Positions 42,514 to 51,384 of a stretch of DNA of 64,000 nt are shown piece by piece. The notes under the pieces are model-generated. The model had not been told where the DNA came from. It did not search any database and saw only the letters and a list, made by a program, of their open reading frames with translations. This DNA comes from Terriglobales bacterium (GTDB lineage: Bacteria; Acidobacteriota; Terriglobia; Terriglobales; Acidobacteriaceae): positions 186,001 to 250,000 of the forward strand of contig DATMAB010000027.1 in NCBI GenBank assembly GCA_035573675.1, given 5' to 3'. How positions within the stretch are numbered: position 1 is the stretch's first letter; every line of letters starts with the position of its first letter. The translations under genes were made by a program, and so were the position numbers.

Positions 42514-44460
42514 CTAAAGTGTTGCTGTCTTCTCCATGATGTGCCGCTTCGCGCGATCAACAAAGGCGGCCAGCGGCATGTCCTCGGTCTTCTCTTTGCC
42601 GCGGGTGCGCAGGTTGACGCTGCCGGCCTGCGCTTCCTTGTCTCCTACCACCAGCATGTACGGGACCTTCTGCAGGGCATGCTCGCGGATCTTGGCGTTC
42701 ATCTTCTCGTTGCGCGCGTCCAGATGCACGCGCACGCCCGCGGCTTCCAGTTCCTTCGCGACTCTCCCGGCGTACTCGTGGTGCCGCTCGCTGATGGGAA
42801 TCACGACCGCCTGCACCGGCGCCAGCCACAGCGGGAACGCGCCTGCGTAGTGCTCGAGCAGCACGCCGAAGAATCGTTCCACCGAACCGTAAAGCGCGCG
42901 ATGCACCATGACCGGCTGCTTGCGTGAGCCGTCCTCGGCCACGTACTCCAGGTCGAAGCGCTCGGGAAGGTTGAAGTCGAACTGGATGGTGGTGAGCTGC
43001 CACAGCCGCCCGATGGCGTCCACCAGCTTGATGTCGATCTTGGGACCGTAGAATGCCGCTTCCCCGGGGATGAACTTGTACTCGAGCTCCCGCCGCTTGA
43101 GCGCGTTCTCCAGCGACCGATTGGCCATCTCCCACTGCTCGTCGCGCCCGAGGAAGTTCTTGCGGTCTTTGGGATCCCAGGTGGAAAGCTCCACCACGTA
43201 CTGCTCGAAGCCGTAGGTCTTGAGCACCGCCAGGGCGAAGTCGAGGCAGGCGACAATCTCGTCCTCGATCTGCTCCGGGGTGCAGAAGATGTGGGCGTCG
43301 TCCTGGGTGAAGCCGCGGACGCGCAGCAGGCCGTGCATCACGCCGGAAAGCTCGTAGCGGTACACCGTGCCCAGCTCGCCCAGGCGCATGGGCAGGTCGC
43401 GGTAGGAGCGCAGCCCGGTCTTGTAGATGAGGATGTGCCCCGGACAGTTCATGGGCTTCACGCGGTAGTTGGCGTCGTCCATTTCCATCGCGGGGTACAT
43501 GTTCTGCGCGTAGTAGCCCTCGTGCCCGCTGGTCTTCCACACGTCCACGCGCAGGATGTGCGGCGTATAGACGAGCGAGTAGCCGCGCTTCAGGTACTCC
43601 TCGCGCAGCCAGTCTTCCATCTGCTTGCGGACGATGCCGCCCTTGGGATGCCAGAAGATCAGCCCCGGCCCGGCCAGGTCCTGGATGGAGAACAGGTCCA
43701 GTTGCTTGCCCAGCACACGGTGGTCGCGCTTCTTGGCTTCCTCCATCTGGTGCAGGTACTGGTCGAGTTCCTTCTTCGAATAGAACGAGATGCCGTAGAT
43801 GCGCTGCAGTTGGGCGTTCTCTTTGCTGCCCAGCCAGTAGGCCCCGGCCACGTTCAGCAGCTTGAACGCCTTGATGCGCCCGGTGGAGGGGATGTGCGGC
43901 CCGCGGCAGAAGTCCAGGAACTTTCCCGTGCGATAGATGGAGATGGTCTCGTCCGGCCGGGTGAACTGCTCGATGAAGTGGCACTTCATGAAGTCGCCTT
44001 CGGCGCGGAAACGCTCCAGCCACTCCGCCCGCGGCAGGTGCTCCTGGGCGTAGGGGATGTCCTGTTCCACCAGCTCCTGCATCTTCTTTTCGATGCGCTC
44101 CAGGTCCTCCTGCGTGAACGGCTGCTCGCGATAGAAGTCGTAGAAAAAGCCGCTCTCGGTCGCCGGACCGTGGCCCAGCTTGGTCTCCGGGAAAAGCTCC
44201 AGCACCGCCGCCGCCAGAAGGTGCGCGGAGGAATGGCGGAAGACTTCCAGCGCCTCCGGGTCTTTCTCCGTCAGGATGCGCAGCACAGTGTCTTTTTCCA
44301 GCGGGCGAGTCAGGTCGATGAGGTCGCCATTGGTCTTCGCCACCAGCGCCGACTCGGCCAGCCGTGGCCCGATCGACCGCGCGATCTCCAGCGGAGTCGT
44401 TCCCTTGGGCACCGACTTGACGCTGCCGTCGGGGAGCTGGACCTGGATGGTTTCAGACAT
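42514..44460 (-). CDS. thrS: Threonyl-tRNA synthetase
   Basis: 648 residues from ATG 44460. TGS domain 1-65 (VQLPDGSVKSVPKGTTPLEIA), editing domain with HSSAHLLAAAVLELFP, class II core with motif 2 (FRRD-type region ELGTVYRYELSGVMHGLLRVRGFTQDDAHIFC), zinc/threonine site around MNCPGH, and motif 3. C-terminal anticodon domain PVQAVVIPISERHHEYA. It charges tRNA-Thr and edits Ser-tRNA-Thr. No infC or rplT is adjacent, unlike in many bacteria. Confidence 0.98.
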   Translation of the reverse strand: MSETIQVQLPDGSVKSVPKGTTPLEIARSIGPRLAESALVAKTNGDLIDLTRPLEKDTVLRILTEKDPEALEVFRHSSAHLLAAAVLELFPETKLGHGPATESGFFYDFYREQPFTQEDLERIEKKMQELVEQDIPYAQEHLPRAEWLERFRAEGDFMKCHFIEQFTRPDETISIYRTGKFLDFCRGPHIPSTGRIKAFKLLNVAGAYWLGSKENAQLQRIYGISFYSKKELDQYLHQMEEAKKRDHRVLGKQLDLFSIQDLAGPGLIFWHPKGGIVRKQMEDWLREEYLKRGYSLVYTPHILRVDVWKTSGHEGYYAQNMYPAMEMDDANYRVKPMNCPGHILIYKTGLRSYRDLPMRLGELGTVYRYELSGVMHGLLRVRGFTQDDAHIFCTPEQIEDEIVACLDFALAVLKTYGFEQYVVELSTWDPKDRKNFLGRDEQWEMANRSLENALKRRELEYKFIPGEAAFYGPKIDIKLVDAIGRLWQLTTIQFDFNLPERFDLEYVAEDGSRKQPVMVHRALYGSVERFFGVLLEHYAGAFPLWLAPVQAVVIPISERHHEYAGRVAKELEAAGVRVHLDARNEKMNAKIREHALQKVPYMLVVGDKEAQAGSVNLRTRGKEKTEDMPLAAFVDRAKRHIMEKTATL

Positions 44461-44707
44461 AGCGCGAAAATCCAAAGTTTAGCATGCGACGTTCAGGGCT
44501 TTGCGAGAGTGAGGAGCTATCGTGTGCTGCGGCGAGAATCCGAAGCCGGAGTGTGCCGGGAACCTTCGAGAGCAGCGGCATTCCGCTCTTGTTCGCGGAG
44601 CTGTTTGCCCGCCTTCTTGAGTGAGAGGCAGAGGTCGCGCAGCTCGGATGCGAGCTTGAGACGCCGGGTCACGGCTGCGGGCGAATAGTCAACCAGCTTC
44701 GAAAATC
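44461..44707. other. Gap between thrS and the radical SAM gene
   Basis: A minus-strand frame (about 44517-44680) encodes TRRLKLASELRDLCLSLKKAG and a charged tail and may be a small gene from GTG near 44680. It continues upstream into the radical SAM gene in another frame, so I do not call it. Confidence 0.3.
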
Positions 44708-45766
44708 TCAGCCCTTGATCTGCACCAGTTCGCTCTTGCCCGCAGGCTTGGGCGCCCAGCGCACGCCTTCGGGCGAGCGCGGATCGAGCCGCCGCGCCAG
44801 AGCGCCGATGGCGATGGAGCTGCGCATGATGTGCCCGGGCTTCAGGCCCAGGGCCAGCGGGATCTCGCCCAGCCACTTCAGCCCCACGCTGGCGGCGCAG
44901 CCGCACTGGCTGCAGTCGGGATCGCCGCCAAAGATGCAGGGCTCCACCCGGCTGGTGAGGTCGGCGGAGTAGTTCACCGACATCTGCGCGAAGACACAGT
45001 CCTTGGGGGTCGCGGGCGGGGTGACGAAGGCATGCGCCACGCCTTCCGGCATGAGCAGCTTGGGATACTTCTTGCCCAGCGCCGCCAGCTCTTTCGCCAC
45101 CTGCGGGCGCGCCTCCAGCGGGATCATTTCCGGCGTCTGCTCGCCCCGCTGCGGCGTGTACAGGCTGGCCCAGATCTTGTTGCACTCCGGCCGCGCGTTC
45201 CAGAAGGCCACGTACTCGTCCAGGTAGCGGTGGCGGTCGATCATCGGCCGGGTGATGGTCCAGTGGATGTTGACCTCGCAGCCTTCGATGTTCTTGAGGA
45301 TCTTCTCATAGGTGGCCGGCTTGCGGCGGATGTCATGGTGCTCGGGTAGCCCGTCGACGGAGACGGCCACGCGCGTCCGTGGGATGCTCATCCACTCCAC
45401 CGGCACGCGGATCACCGCGCTGGTCACCACCATGGCGAACACGTTCATGGCGCTCAGCCGCGGCAGGATGCGGCTCAGCTCGCGGTGCCGCACCAGCGGC
45501 TCGCCGCCCACCAGCGAAACGTGCATGGGCTTGTGCTTCCTGACCAGCCCGACCACGCCTTCCACCAGGTCGTCACCACGCAGGTCATTGAGGTCGCGCA
45601 AGGTGGTTCCGCCGCCCAGGTGGGTGTCGCCGTAGGCGTAGCATCCCGGACAGCTCAGCGGGCACTCACGCGTGATCTCGATGGAAAGGAACGGGACCTT
45701 CCCGGTAAGGATCTTGCCCCAGGCGCCGACCACCTCATGGGCCTGGATGCTGCGACGACGGTCCAT
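44708..45766 (-). CDS. Radical SAM protein with Cys-rich C-terminal region
   Basis: 352 residues, AGGAGG 5 bases upstream. The [4Fe-4S]/SAM motif is ITRECPLSCPGCYAYG (Cys35, Cys39, Cys42), followed by SLVGGEPLVRHREL, SVDGLPEHHDIRR and, at the C-terminus, a second Cys cluster VEPCIFGGDPDCSQCGCAAS. This suggests an auxiliary cluster of SPASM/Twitch type as in peptide-maturase or HpnH-like enzymes. No precursor peptide gene is visible beside it. The substrate is unknown. It sits next to a divergent-looking LysR gene but is co-oriented with it. Confidence 0.9.
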   Translation of the reverse strand: MDRRRSIQAHEVVGAWGKILTGKVPFLSIEITRECPLSCPGCYAYGDTHLGGGTTLRDLNDLRGDDLVEGVVGLVRKHKPMHVSLVGGEPLVRHRELSRILPRLSAMNVFAMVVTSAVIRVPVEWMSIPRTRVAVSVDGLPEHHDIRRKPATYEKILKNIEGCEVNIHWTITRPMIDRHRYLDEYVAFWNARPECNKIWASLYTPQRGEQTPEMIPLEARPQVAKELAALGKKYPKLLMPEGVAHAFVTPPATPKDCVFAQMSVNYSADLTSRVEPCIFGGDPDCSQCGCAASVGLKWLGEIPLALGLKPGHIMRSSIAIGALARRLDPRSPEGVRWAPKPAGKSELVQIKG

Positions 45767-45965
45767 CGTTCCTCCTGCGGGAAATGGGTGTGCAGCGAAC
45801 CGGGCCGAAGACGGGGGGCCCGATGGGTTCGTTAGATGCCGGTTTTCCCGCCGCGGTTCTCGCCGCCGGTAGGGGCGCGGTGAGAACTGCGTCCCGGCAT
45901 TCTACGCTATTGAAGTGAGCGGGCGAGTGAAATCCCGCCAAGCGGAGAATGGCGCACCTGAACGG
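45767..45965. other. Intergenic, no gene seen
   Basis: Mixed composition. The segment 45894-45920 (ggcattctacgctattgaagtgagc) is AT-rich and could hold the radical SAM promoter upstream of its ribosome site. Confidence 0.3.
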
Positions 45966-46916
45966 TCAGCCTGCGGCAGCGATGCGCGGGCCGCCGCCGG
46001 CCCCGCGCAGCGCGGCGCGAAAGGGCGATTTCTCATCCGCCAGCATGGTGATGAAGTCCTCGATGTAGCCCGGTGGCTGGGCGCGCCGCAGTGTGACTGC
46101 GCTCCACTGCCGCCGGCACCCCTGGCGCGTCATCGGTCGCGCCGCAATCTCCCGCTTCGTCAGGCAGGGCGCCACCGCCCAGCGCGCCAGGAAGCCCACA
46201 CCCAGCCCGGCCTTTACCATCTCCACCACCGCTTCGGTCAGCGGCATCTCGAGCACTGCAGCGGGTTCGACGCCGGCCGGCTTCAGGTACAAGTTCAACA
46301 GGAAGCTGTCCTCCCGCGGCGGATAGATGATCACTGTCTCTCCCGCAAGCTGCTGCGGGCGGATGAATTCCGCCCTGGCCAGGGGATGTCGCGGGGGCAG
46401 CACGACCACCAGTTCATCCTCGAATAGCGGCCGTATGCGCAGGCGCGGATCCGGTCCCTGCATGCTGGTGATGGCCAGGTCGAGCCGGCCCTCGAGCAGC
46501 GCCTCCACGGGCCGGTGCGTCGCCTGAGCATCGATGCGCACCTCCACGCCGCCGTGCCGCTGGCGGAACTCGCGCAGCAGCTCCGGCAGCCAGTGGTAGC
46601 AGGTGTAGCACGCGGTGCTCAGGCGCAGCACGCCGCCTTCGCCCCGGCCCTGCCGCCGGATGCGGCCTTCCGCGCCCTCCAGCTCGGCGAGTACGCGCCG
46701 GGCTGTTTCGAGCATCTGCTCGCCCGCAGGCGTCGGTTGCATGCGCCGCCCCAGGCGCAGGAACAGCCGCGCGCCCAGCTTCTCTTCCGCGTCGCGCAGT
46801 TGATGGCTCAGCGCCGACTGCGTCAGGTGCAGCCGCCGCGCCGCCGCCGTCACGCTGCCCTCCTCGGCCACCGCGGCCACCAGCTTCAGGTGCCGCACGT
46901 CCAGTTGCACGCCCAT
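45966..46916 (-). CDS. LysR-family transcriptional regulator
   Basis: 316 residues. N-terminal winged helix-turn-helix (LDVRHLKLVAAVAEEGSVTAAARRLHLTQ, SALSHQLRDAEEKLGARLF), then a periplasmic-binding-like effector domain (LRLSTACYTCYHWLPELL, LDLAITSMQGPD). HTH and effector region resemble MetR-type regulators. The ATGAG-N5-CTCAT palindrome 7 bases upstream of its start (46923-46937) is the likely autoregulatory site. The divergently transcribed metallo-beta-lactamase-like gene is the probable target. Confidence 0.92.
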   Translation of the reverse strand: MGVQLDVRHLKLVAAVAEEGSVTAAARRLHLTQSALSHQLRDAEEKLGARLFLRLGRRMQPTPAGEQMLETARRVLAELEGAEGRIRRQGRGEGGVLRLSTACYTCYHWLPELLREFRQRHGGVEVRIDAQATHRPVEALLEGRLDLAITSMQGPDPRLRIRPLFEDELVVVLPPRHPLARAEFIRPQQLAGETVIIYPPREDSFLLNLYLKPAGVEPAAVLEMPLTEAVVEMVKAGLGVGFLARWAVAPCLTKREIAARPMTRQGCRRQWSAVTLRRAQPPGYIEDFITMLADEKSPFRAALRGAGGGPRIAAAG

Positions 46917-46922
46917 GGGTCC

Positions 46923-46937
46923 ATGAGTCTATCTCAT
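46923..46937. promoter_or_regulatory. LysR-type operator palindrome
   Basis: ATGAG (46923-46927), 5 bases, CTCAT (46933-46937). It is a perfect dyad in the gap between the LysR gene and the divergent metallo-beta-lactamase gene, fitting the T-N11-A type. Confidence 0.5.
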
Positions 46938-46990
46938 GCTTTGAATGAAAAGAAACAATGTGATTAATGGATGGTTCCCGTCGTCCAATG

Positions 46991-47014
46991 CTCCTGAGCC
47001 GGACGGCTCAGGAG
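46991..47014 (+). promoter_or_regulatory. Hairpin covering the ribosome-binding site
   Basis: CTCCTGAGCC (46991-47000), loop ggac, GGCTCAGGAG (47005-47014): a perfect 10-bp stem. Its 3' arm includes GGAG, the ribosome site 6 bases before the GTG at 47021. It could block translation until opened. Confidence 0.5.
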
Positions 47015-47020
47015 CGTACC

Positions 47021-47809
47021 GTGAAGATCGAGCGTCTGGATCACGACCTGTATCTCGCCCGGGGCGAAGCCCTGGACTCCAACGCCACCATCTATGTCTC
47101 GAACGGCGAAGCCCTTCTCGTGGACGCCCTCGGAGGCCGTCCCGACGCCCAGCAGCTCAAGGCTTTTGTCGAGGGAGAGCTGGGCAAGCGGGTTCGCTTC
47201 ATCCTGGCCACGCACTACTTCAGCGATCACTTGGCCGGTCTCAATCTCTTCCCTGAAGCGCAGGTCCTCGCCCACCGCAACTATCGCCACACCTTCGACA
47301 GCGAGCAATACCGCAGCGACGAGGAGCGCAGTTTCTTCCGCCGTCCCGACATCCTCCTCGGCGACAGCCTGCTGCTGCACTGGGGCCGTTTCACCCTCGA
47401 CGTCTTTTACAACCCCGGCCACACCATGAGCACGCTGGGGGTGGAGGTTCCCGAGGCCGACCTGTTGCACGTCGGCGACACGCTGGTGGGCAACCTCGTC
47501 TATTTCCTGTACAGCACGCCCGAACTGCTGGCTCAGGCGCTGCTCAACTTGAAGCGTCGCGGTCGCGGACGCCTGCTGGCCAGCCATCAGGGACTGGCCT
47601 CGCCCGTGGCCCTCGACCATGGCCTGCACTACCTGCAGCGCCTGGAAGAACGCGTGCGACAGGCACGGCAGCAGTCCGATCCGAAACAAGCCATCCTGGG
47701 CATCGCTGCCGCCGAGTGCTTTCCCGCGGGCGTCACGCCGACGGACTTCGAATCGTTCTTCCACCGCCGCAACCTCAACTCAGTGATCGACCGGCGGCTC
47801 TATGAATGA
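47021..47809 (+). CDS. Metallo-beta-lactamase-fold hydrolase
   Basis: 262 residues from GTG 47021 (MKIERLDHDLYLARG); ATGs at 46967 and 46988 would place the SD hairpin in the coding part. Fold marks are VSNGEALLVDALGG, LATHYFSDHLAGLNLF (His65, Asp69, His70), NPGHTMSTLGVEV, LLHVGDTLVGN and LLASHQGL. The usual second zinc His (HxHxDH) is Phe67, so one zinc site is altered. Divergent from LysR, whose operator lies between them. Substrate unknown. Confidence 0.88.
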   Translation: MKIERLDHDLYLARGEALDSNATIYVSNGEALLVDALGGRPDAQQLKAFVEGELGKRVRFILATHYFSDHLAGLNLFPEAQVLAHRNYRHTFDSEQYRSDEERSFFRRPDILLGDSLLLHWGRFTLDVFYNPGHTMSTLGVEVPEADLLHVGDTLVGNLVYFLYSTPELLAQALLNLKRRGRGRLLASHQGLASPVALDHGLHYLQRLEERVRQARQQSDPKQAILGIAAAECFPAGVTPTDFESFFHRRNLNSVIDRRLYE

Positions 47810-47907
47810 GCGCGTTGTCCATTCCGGCGAATGGCCCCGCCGATTTGAATTGGAGCGCAAGAAGCGGAGAGGGCGCGGAAATTTTTCCCGGCTAAGGTCG
47901 GGCTCGC

Positions 47908-48834
47908 ATGAGTGAGTACGTTGTTGTCCCCAAAACGGTGGTGGCAGCCGACCGTCCTCTGGCAGATTGGAGGACGGTCGCTGCCCTTGCCGTCACGCTG
48001 GTGCTGTGGGCGTCGGCGTTCGTCGGCATCCGCGCCGGACTGCGCGGATACGCGCCCGCCGAACTGGCCCTCCTCCGCTACCTGGTGGCCTCCGCCGTGC
48101 TCGCTGTCTATGCCCTGCGCACGGGATTCCGCCTGCCCGCGCGCGCGGACTGGAAGCGTATCGCGCTGGCCGGCGCTCTCGGGTTCACGCTGTACAACCT
48201 GGCTCTCAACACCGGCGAACTGCGTGTCACCGCCGCCGCCGCCAGCTTCGTCGGCAACACCGTTCCGGTGTTCAGCGCGCTGGCCGCGGCCTTGCTGCTG
48301 CGCGAGCGCCTGCGCCCCGGGGCCTGGGCCGGCATCCTGATCAGTTTCACCGGCGCCGCGCTCATCTCCGCCGGCGAAGGCGGAGGCCTGCGCCTGGAAC
48401 CCGCAGTCTTGCTGGTGCTGGTTGCGGCACTGGCGCAGTGCGCCTACTTCATCCTGCAGAAGCCTCTGCTCGCCCGCATGAGCGCCTTCGAGTTCACCGC
48501 CGCCGCCCTCTGGGTGGGAACGCTGTTCATGCTGCCTTTCCTTCCGTCCCTGATCGTCCGCCTGCCGCCGGCGCCGCTCGCAGCGACCCTGGCTGGGGTC
48601 TACCTGGGCGTGTTCCCAGCGGCCATCGGTTACGTCACCTGGGCCTACGTATTGGCCCACATGCCGGTGGCCCGCACCGCCAGCTTCCTTTATCTGGTTC
48701 CGCCCATCGCCACCGGGATCGGGTGGCTGTGGCTGGGCGAGCTGCCGTCGTGGCTTTCGCTGGTGGGCGGAGCGGTCGGCATTCTGGGCGTGGTGCTGGT
48801 GAACCGCAGCGGAGCCGCAGTCTCCCGGAGATGA
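47908..48834 (+). CDS. EamA/DMT-family drug/metabolite transporter
   Basis: 308 residues with ten transmembrane helices in two EamA repeats ([40 protein letters not shown], and [40 protein letters not shown]). Family members export amino acids or other metabolites by proton antiport; substrate cannot be predicted. The stop overlaps ATGA with an upstream start of the next gene; the two are co-transcribed. Confidence 0.9.
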   Translation: MSEYVVVPKTVVAADRPLADWRTVAALAVTLVLWASAFVGIRAGLRGYAPAELALLRYLVASAVLAVYALRTGFRLPARADWKRIALAGALGFTLYNLALNTGELRVTAAAASFVGNTVPVFSALAAALLLRERLRPGAWAGILISFTGAALISAGEGGGLRLEPAVLLVLVAALAQCAYFILQKPLLARMSAFEFTAAALWVGTLFMLPFLPSLIVRLPPAPLAATLAGVYLGVFPAAIGYVTWAYVLAHMPVARTASFLYLVPPIATGIGWLWLGELPSWLSLVGGAVGILGVVLVNRSGAAVSRR

Positions 48835-48836
48835 CC

Positions 48837-50459
48837 ATGCCTCGCGCGTGCCTGGCCGGGCTGGCGGTGCTGGCTCTGACCTGTGCCGCGCGTGCCGATT
48901 CCCCGGTCGTCAGCGTTTCCACTCTCCACATGCCGCGCCTCACACGTCCGCCCACACTGGAGGATTTCGCGGAGATGCGCCCGACCCCCGACCTCGCCAC
49001 GCAAATGCTGCGGGTCACCGGCTTTGTGCAGCGGTTTCCCGTGGACAGAGCGCCGGTCAGCCAGCCCACGGAGGTCTATCTCGGCTACGACCAGCGGCAC
49101 CTCTACGCCGTGTTCGTCTGCTTCGACCGCGAGCCGCAGAAGATCCGCGCCCGTATGAGCGCGCGCAACGAAATCTTCAGCGACGACTTCGTCACCATCC
49201 AGCTCGATACGTTCCGCGACCAGCGCCGCGCCTACGTCTTCGGCTCCAACCCGCTGGGCATCCAGGGCGACGCCATCTGGGTGGAGGGCGTGGGCTTCGA
49301 TCAGAGCTTCGACACAGTCTTCGATACCCGCGGCACGCTGACCGAGCAAGGTTACATCGTCTGGATCCGCGTGCCCTTCAAGAGCCTGCGCTTCCCGGCC
49401 ACGCCCCGCCAGACCTGGGGCATCCTGCTCACCCGTGACATCCCGCGCGGCAGCGAGGAGAGCTTCTGGCCGCAGTACACCCTGCGCATCGAGGGCCGCC
49501 TGAACCAGTTGGCCACCCTCGAAGGCCTGGAGAACGTCTCCCCGGGCCGCAACATCCAACTCCAGCCCTACGGCGCCTTCCGCTCCTCGCGCGCGCTGGA
49601 CCCCCTGGCCGCCGGCTTCGTGCGCGAGCCCGCCGCTGTCGATGGCGGACTGGACGCCAAATTCATCTTCCAGGACCGCCTGGTGCTCGATACCACCATC
49701 AACCCCGACTTCAGCCAGGTGGAATCTGATCAGCCGCAGGTCAGCGCCAACCAACGCTTCGAGTTGTTCTTCCCCGAGGAGCGCCCGTTCTTCCTGGAAA
49801 ACGCCAGCTACTTTGACACGCCCATCCAGCTCTTCTTCACCCGCCGCATCGCCGACCCGCAGTTGGGAGCGCGGCTGACGGGAAAGGTCGGCCGCACCAG
49901 CATCGGCGCGCTGGTGGCCGACGACCAGTCTCCCGGCCGCCGCGTGCCCGCCGCCGACCCGCTGGCCGGCACACGGGCTTACTTCGCCATCCTGCGCGTG
50001 AATCGCGACCTGTGGGCGCAGTCGTCCCTGGGCATGATCTACACCGACCGCGAGTTCCACGGCAGCTACAACCGTGTCGGCGGCGTGGACGGGCGCTTCA
50101 AAGTCAACGCCAACTGGGTAACCGGGTTCCAGGCGGTGGCCAGCTCCACCCGCCGCCTCGATGGCTCCACCCTAACTGGATCGCCGGCACCGGGACCAAC
50201 TTCGCCGGGCAGGCTGCCGCGCCTGGAGAATCTTTCCGTCGGCGACTATGGCATTACGTTACGCCCGACGCGCCACCTGCTCATCGACAACGGTTATCTG
50301 AGCACGCGCCTCATCCAGCGCCACGCCGGCCGCAGTATCTTCAACAACCACATCCTGCGCTCGCGCTGGAACTACCAGTTCACGCCCCGGCTCTCTACCC
50401 GCGTCATCCTGCAGTATGAGACGCTGCTGGCCAACCCCGCGGTTAGCACTTGGCATTGA
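48837..50459 (+). CDS. DUF5916/CBM9-like outer-membrane protein, C-terminally truncated
   Basis: 540 residues from ATG 48837, which has GGAG 6 bases before it. Signal peptide 1-21 (LAGLAVLALTCAARADSP). The N-terminal domain is CBM9-like (EVYLGYDQRHLYAVFVCFDR, FVTIQLDTFRDQRRAYVFG). The middle carries DUF5916 strands (VSANQRFELFFPEERPFFLE). Relatives are about 700-850 residues with a full barrel; this one stops after LLANPAVSTWH, inside the barrel. The stop is created by an interspersed repeat (agcacttggcattgagccgt, from 50446) that appears to have replaced the C-terminal third. It is probably non-functional or altered. Confidence 0.8.
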   Translation: MPRACLAGLAVLALTCAARADSPVVSVSTLHMPRLTRPPTLEDFAEMRPTPDLATQMLRVTGFVQRFPVDRAPVSQPTEVYLGYDQRHLYAVFVCFDREPQKIRARMSARNEIFSDDFVTIQLDTFRDQRRAYVFGSNPLGIQGDAIWVEGVGFDQSFDTVFDTRGTLTEQGYIVWIRVPFKSLRFPATPRQTWGILLTRDIPRGSEESFWPQYTLRIEGRLNQLATLEGLENVSPGRNIQLQPYGAFRSSRALDPLAAGFVREPAAVDGGLDAKFIFQDRLVLDTTINPDFSQVESDQPQVSANQRFELFFPEERPFFLENASYFDTPIQLFFTRRIADPQLGARLTGKVGRTSIGALVADDQSPGRRVPAADPLAGTRAYFAILRVNRDLWAQSSLGMIYTDREFHGSYNRVGGVDGRFKVNANWVTGFQAVASSTRRLDGSTLTGSPAPGPTSPGRLPRLENLSVGDYGITLRPTRHLLIDNGYLSTRLIQRHAGRSIFNNHILRSRWNYQFTPRLSTRVILQYETLLANPAVSTWH

Positions 50460-50520
50460 GCCGTCAGCGGTCCGACTGGACCGTTCAGGGACCAAATGGG
50501 AAGTGCTAAGTGCCATCCCC
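50446..50520. repeat. agcacttggca ... gctaagtgcc element
   Basis: gcacttggcattgagccgtc at one end and gggaagtgctaagtgcc at the other are inverted copies. It truncates the preceding gene. Confidence 0.5.
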
Positions 50521-50535
50521 TCACGCGCGTTCAGC

Positions 50536-50541
50536 TAGAAT
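50536..50541 (+). promoter_or_regulatory. TAGAAT box 8 bases before the next start
   Basis: TAGAAT at 50536-50541, ATG at 50550. Near-leaderless arrangement. Confidence 0.4.
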
Positions 50542-50549
50542 CAAGGTAG

Positions 50550-51287
50550 ATGTCCCAAACCCTCCAGGCCGAGACTAAGCCGGCCGCGGAAATCGTCCGC
50601 GGCACACCGGTGTCGCAGGCGCCGAACGGCATCTGTTTCGCCGCCGTGGGCGAAACCGGCGTGGCCGCTGCGAACCTGGACCGCATCATCGCCGCGGTCC
50701 CGGGCGCCATCGCTGCAGCGCTCGACCGCAAGGCCTACTACTTCGTGCCGCTGACCCTGGACCAAGGCGAGGACACGGTCATCGCGGATCGCTATGACGT
50801 CACGCTGAGCGACCAGGCCGTCTGCCACCGCAACGTGACCCTGGGCGACGCGCAAGCGGTGTTCATTTCCACGCGCCTTTCCGAAGACCGCTTCACCCTG
50901 GCCTTCGAGTTCTACATCAATGTGGGACACGCGTTCGTGGAGCGCGCCGGCGTGCCTGAATCGTTCTCCCGGCTGGTGTGGCAGCAGGTGGAAGAGAAAG
51001 CGCGCGGCGAAACCTCGCTCGATGCCTGGGAGCTGCGCAAGCTTGCGACCGCTCCCGGCTCCGACCAGGAAAAGCACAAGACGGAGTACTTCACGGCCGC
51101 GTTCTCGGACGCCATCGCCATCTACCTGCTCTCGCTCTACCTGGATGTGGACTACCACGAATTGCGCGAGCGCGACTATCCGCTGCTGCAGCCCCGCGCC
51201 CTGGCCGAACGCCTGCGCAAGGTCTCCGAACTCTTCCCGCCTAATCCCGGATTTGAGTTTGCCGTGTACTACCGGCGGAGGGGATAA
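50550..51287 (+). CDS. Conserved hypothetical protein
   Basis: 245 residues, soluble, alpha/beta. It has NGICFAAVGETGVAAANLDR, a central beta region (YDVTLSDQAVCHRNVTLGDA) and a helical C-terminus (SDAIAIYLLSLYLDVDYHEL, RLRKVSELFPPNPGFEF). A Cys-x-His motif (VCHRNV) could be a metal or catalytic site. The pattern recalls acidobacterial hypotheticals; no function is assigned. Upstream of ruvA, with a repeat between. Confidence 0.7.
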   Translation: MSQTLQAETKPAAEIVRGTPVSQAPNGICFAAVGETGVAAANLDRIIAAVPGAIAAALDRKAYYFVPLTLDQGEDTVIADRYDVTLSDQAVCHRNVTLGDAQAVFISTRLSEDRFTLAFEFYINVGHAFVERAGVPESFSRLVWQQVEEKARGETSLDAWELRKLATAPGSDQEKHKTEYFTAAFSDAIAIYLLSLYLDVDYHELRERDYPLLQPRALAERLRKVSELFPPNPGFEFAVYYRRRG

Positions 51288-51295
51288 AGCTTCTT

Positions 51296-51371
51296 CACCG
51301 CCGAGCTCGCAGAGCACGCCGAGACAGCATCAGCCACAAAAGCTCGGCGATCTCCGCGGTTTCGGCGGTTA
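51296..51371. repeat. Two inverted CACCGCCGAG arms
   Basis: Left arm ttcaccgccgagctcgcaga (51296-51315), right arm cgcggtttcggcggttaa (51356-51373) inverted. It separates the hypothetical gene from ruvA and overlaps the ruvA -10. Confidence 0.55.
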
Positions 51372-51384
51372 AAATGTCGCCAGC

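Noticed and set aside
44517-44700. Small minus-strand gene encoding RRLKLASELRDLCLSLKKAG
   Set aside because: Attractive sequence, but the start codon is unclear and the frame runs into the radical SAM gene; left uncalled.
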